From contig QAKV01000040.1 in the NCBI GenBank assembly GCA_003343625.1, positions 59,956 to 85,542 of the forward strand: 25,587 nucleotides of DNA, in the 5' to 3' direction. The stretch is from Clostridiales bacterium. GTDB taxonomy: Bacteria; Bacillota; Clostridia; Lachnospirales; Lachnospiraceae. The position numbers and the translations under genes were made by a program. Below, in pieces: positions 23,962 through 25,587 of this stretch. The notes below the pieces were generated by a model. It ran no database searches. It was not told where the DNA came from and worked only from the letters and a program-made list of their open reading frames with translations. Every line of letters begins with the position of its first letter. Position 1 is the first letter of the stretch.

Positions 23962-24669
23962 CTATTCTTCCCACCGATAACCGAGCCCGCGGACAGTGAT
24001 CAGCCGACGGGGCGATGAGGGATCAGGTTCCACTTTTTCCCTCAGGCGCCGAATGTATACCGACAGCGTGTTGTCGTCCACGAAGTTCCCGTTTCCATCC
24101 CAGAGGGCATCCAGAAGAAAGGAACGGGAGAGCAGCTGGCCGGGGCGGGAAATGAACAGGCATAAAAGCCGGTACTCCATTCCGGTGAGTTCTGCATTTT
24201 GCCCGTTCACCCAAACTTTTCCCGACAGGGGATCGATGGAAACCGTGCCGGAGGAGAGCAGGGCAGTCCCTGACGGGCCCGCCGGATTCGGGCCAAAAGA
24301 GGCCGGGGACCTGCGCAGCAGCGCGCGGATCCGTGAGCAGAGTTCCCCTAAGCGAAACGGTTTGGTCATGTAGTCATCTCCGCCGCTGTCCAGCCCGCGG
24401 ATGATGCTCGTCTCTTCGTCGGAAGCGGTAAGGAAGAGGATAGGCGTTCGATCCCCTGCCTGACGGATCCGTTCACAGACGGAAAATCCGCTGCCGTCGG
24501 GCAAAGTCACGTCAAAAAGCAGAAGATCATAAGGATGTCCGGGGAACAGAAGCGCCAGGGCTTCCCGGACGGTGCTCACCACATCCAGGCGGAATCCGTT
24601 TCTGGACAGGGAATAGCGAAGGCCGTCGATGAGATCGATGTCGTCTTCCAGTAACAACAGATGGTTCAA
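23962..24669 (-). CDS. OmpR-family response regulator
   Basis: The regulator has 235 residues: a receiver domain (1-118) with Asp9/Asp10, phospho-acceptor Asp53 (LLFDVTLPDG), Thr81 and Lys103 (MTKPF), and a winged-helix DNA-binding domain (about 138-235) with GMEYRLLCLF, NTLSVYIRRLREKVEP and ITVRGLGYRW. An upstream ATG at 24688-24690 is in frame, but it overlaps the TATAAT box of the promoter and so cannot be in the message. The TTG at 24667-24669, with AGGAGG eight bases before it, is the real start. It is the first gene of the regulator-kinase operon and likely controls the ABC transporter that follows. Confidence 0.93.
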   Translation of the reverse strand: MNHLLLLEDDIDLIDGLRYSLSRNGFRLDVVSTVREALALLFPGHPYDLLLFDVTLPDGSGFSVCERIRQAGDRTPILFLTASDEETSIIRGLDSGGDDYMTKPFRLGELCSRIRALLRRSPASFGPNPAGPSGTALLSSGTVSIDPLSGKVWVNGQNAELTGMEYRLLCLFISRPGQLLSRSFLLDALWDGNGNFVDDNTLSVYIRRLREKVEPDPSSPRRLITVRGLGYRWEE

Positions 24670-24688
24670 TGTATACACCTCCTGCCCC

Positions 24689-24741
24689 ATTATAGCACGA
24701 TGTCCGATCCCTTTTTCATTCCTTACGAAAGTGTAAGAAAG
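24689..24741 (-). promoter_or_regulatory. Promoter and inverted repeat of the regulator operon
   Basis: On the minus strand CGTGCTATAAT gives a perfect -10 (24689-24694) with a poor -35, which suggests activator dependence. Upstream, CTTAC and GTAAG (24722-24737) form an inverted repeat around GAAAGT. Its core TTCCTTACGA recurs before the ABC ATPase gene. It is a candidate self-regulatory site of the response regulator. Confidence 0.5.
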
Positions 24742-24781
24742 ATTTAGAAAGAGTTCCGAAATTTTTCAGAAAAAATCCGGA

Positions 24782-24811
24782 TTGACAGCCGGGCACAGGA
24801 GAGAATATAAT
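24782..24811 (+). promoter_or_regulatory. Perfect consensus promoter pointing at the insertion sequence
   Basis: TTGACA (24782-24787), 18 bases and TATAAT (24806-24811) match the SigA consensus exactly. It points right, away from the regulator gene and into the 3' side of the transposase gene, whose coding strand is opposite. It presumably belonged to a gene now beyond the insertion. Confidence 0.7.
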
Positions 24812-24840
24812 CCCATCTTTGACAGTTAAAAAGATAAAGG

Positions 24841-24878
24841 AGTGCCATAATCCTTGAAAATACTGGGGTTATGGCACT
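24841..24878. repeat. Inverted repeat at the insertion sequence end
   Basis: AGTGCCATAA and TTATGGCACT pair exactly across an 18-base loop, with three further bases able to pair. No T-run follows on either strand, so it is not a clear terminator. It lies between the transposase stop and the likely element end and may be part of the element's end or a hairpin that blocks outside transcription. Confidence 0.5.
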
Positions 24879-24909
24879 TCGTGTCCTATACTTGAAATAT
24901 AGTAATGTT

Positions 24910-25587
24910 TTACCTTCTTTTGCTTTTTTTCTGGATCTCTTTCATTTTTCGCTTTGTTATGAATTGATAGTCTGTGCGAAAACCACACGCTTCATGAAGC
25001 TCATCCGTGATCCTTTGACGTTCATACACAGGCATAAAGCCTTGTTCTTCTATATCGGCAAACTTCATGCCGCGCAGTACGCACAGCAGTTGCTCTGTAG
25101 TACAGGGAGTTTTTAATGTCTTTTTCAGCATCCGGAAATGCAGCAAAGCTAAAAAACAGATGAGGAAATGGGCTTTTATCCGGTCCTCGCGGCTGACATA
25201 AACAGGCCTTGCGTCAAAGTCTGTTTTCATGGTCCGGAAGCAGTCCTCAATCTGCCATCTGCCTTCACTGACTTTCAGAATGTTTGCTACATCATCGTCC
25301 AACAGGTCGGTGCAGACAGCATAAAGCCCGTCATACGTTTCTTCTTCTGCGATCTTCTCAAGATCAAGATAGTAATGAACCTCCGCCTTTTCTCCTTCTT
25401 TTGTCGCTACGATCTTATTTACAAACCTTGCAGGATCGTTGGGATTTTTTCGCTGCCTTTTCAAAGAGCCGTCGGCAACCATTTTTTCAGCACGGCTGAT
25501 CTGCTCTGCACGGACAGCTTTCTGGTATGCGGCATATTTGGGAGAATAGGTTATGATCAGCCGCTGATGGAGTTTCTTTGTAGTGTA
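24910..25587 (-). CDS. IS4/IS1634-type DDE transposase, N-terminus cut by window edge
   Basis: The minus-strand frame is open from the window edge to the stop at 24910-24912, giving 225 C-terminal residues. An ATG at 25480-25482 is internal, since the frame upstream still reads like the family (LHQRLIITYSPKYAAYQKAV). Family features are YDGLYAVCTDLLDDD and, after it, GRWQIEDCFRTMKTDF, which holds the R-(3)-E-(6)-K signature with the catalytic Glu, followed by AHFLICFLALL. The other catalytic residues lie outside the window or could not be placed. The visible part has no frameshift, so the element may be active. It sits just downstream of the regulator operon and next to a strong promoter, and it marks an insertion that probably split a divergent gene pair. 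Confidence 0.9.
   Translation of the reverse strand, partial: YTTKKLHQRLIITYSPKYAAYQKAVRAEQISRAEKMVADGSLKRQRKNPNDPARFVNKIVATKEGEKAEVHYYLDLEKIAEEETYDGLYAVCTDLLDDDVANILKVSEGRWQIEDCFRTMKTDFDARPVYVSREDRIKAHFLICFLALLHFRMLKKTLKTPCTTEQLLCVLRGMKFADIEEQGFMPVYERQRITDELHEACGFRTDYQFITKRKMKEIQKKSKRR

Overview
The window looks like a chromosomal piece of a Gram-positive anaerobic Clostridia bacterium, most likely a Lachnospiraceae or close relative. The signs are the SCIFF peptide with its radical-SAM maturase, meso-diaminopimelate dehydrogenase, a fused SecDF, a TIGR04086-type membrane protein and strong AGGAGG-type ribosome binding sites. From about 2.7 kb onward the DNA is GC-rich (judged by eye). The first 2.7 kb are clearly AT-rich and read as an acquired, partly decayed element.

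Layout. 1-2.7 kb: a lipoprotein cut by the window edge, a series of ImmA/IrrE peptidase tails (one intact gene and two remnants), a CI-like repressor, a strong outward promoter with six operator-like palindromes around it but no gene behind it, and a transposase tail that looks IS110-like. 2.8-7.7 kb: a cell-wall block with a membrane-anchored T7-lysozyme-type amidase, Ddh, a membrane-anchored GH25 muramidase with three SH3 repeats, a 4'-phosphopantetheinyl transferase and a small four-helix membrane protein. 7.7-11.6 kb: the 48-residue SCIFF peptide, a perfect hairpin, the SCIFF maturase and SecDF. 11.7-14.5 kb: RecJ and a 1-phosphofructokinase-type sugar kinase with overlapping stop and start. 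A promoter followed within 80 bases by an intrinsic terminator, with a C-rich stretch between them, is a possible small RNA.

14.7-19.6 kb: an envelope cassette of a large multi-pass membrane protein, an acyltransferase-3 protein, an exported SH3-SGNH esterase and a HAD phosphatase. The acyltransferase and the SGNH protein together suggest O-acylation of a wall polymer or glycan. 19.6-24.7 kb, opposite strand: an OmpR-type regulator, a histidine kinase, and a MacB/Vex-type ATPase and FtsX permease, which is a typical envelope-stress or antimicrobial-peptide module. 24.8 kb to the end: an IS4/IS1634-type transposase, cut by the window edge, lying directly downstream of a perfect consensus promoter that points into it.

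I found no tRNA, rRNA or CRISPR array. The most interesting points are the SCIFF unit with its internal hairpin, the candidate small RNA, the decayed ImmA series with its orphan operator array, the acyltransferase/SGNH cassette, and the muramidase with Asn in place of a catalytic Asp.
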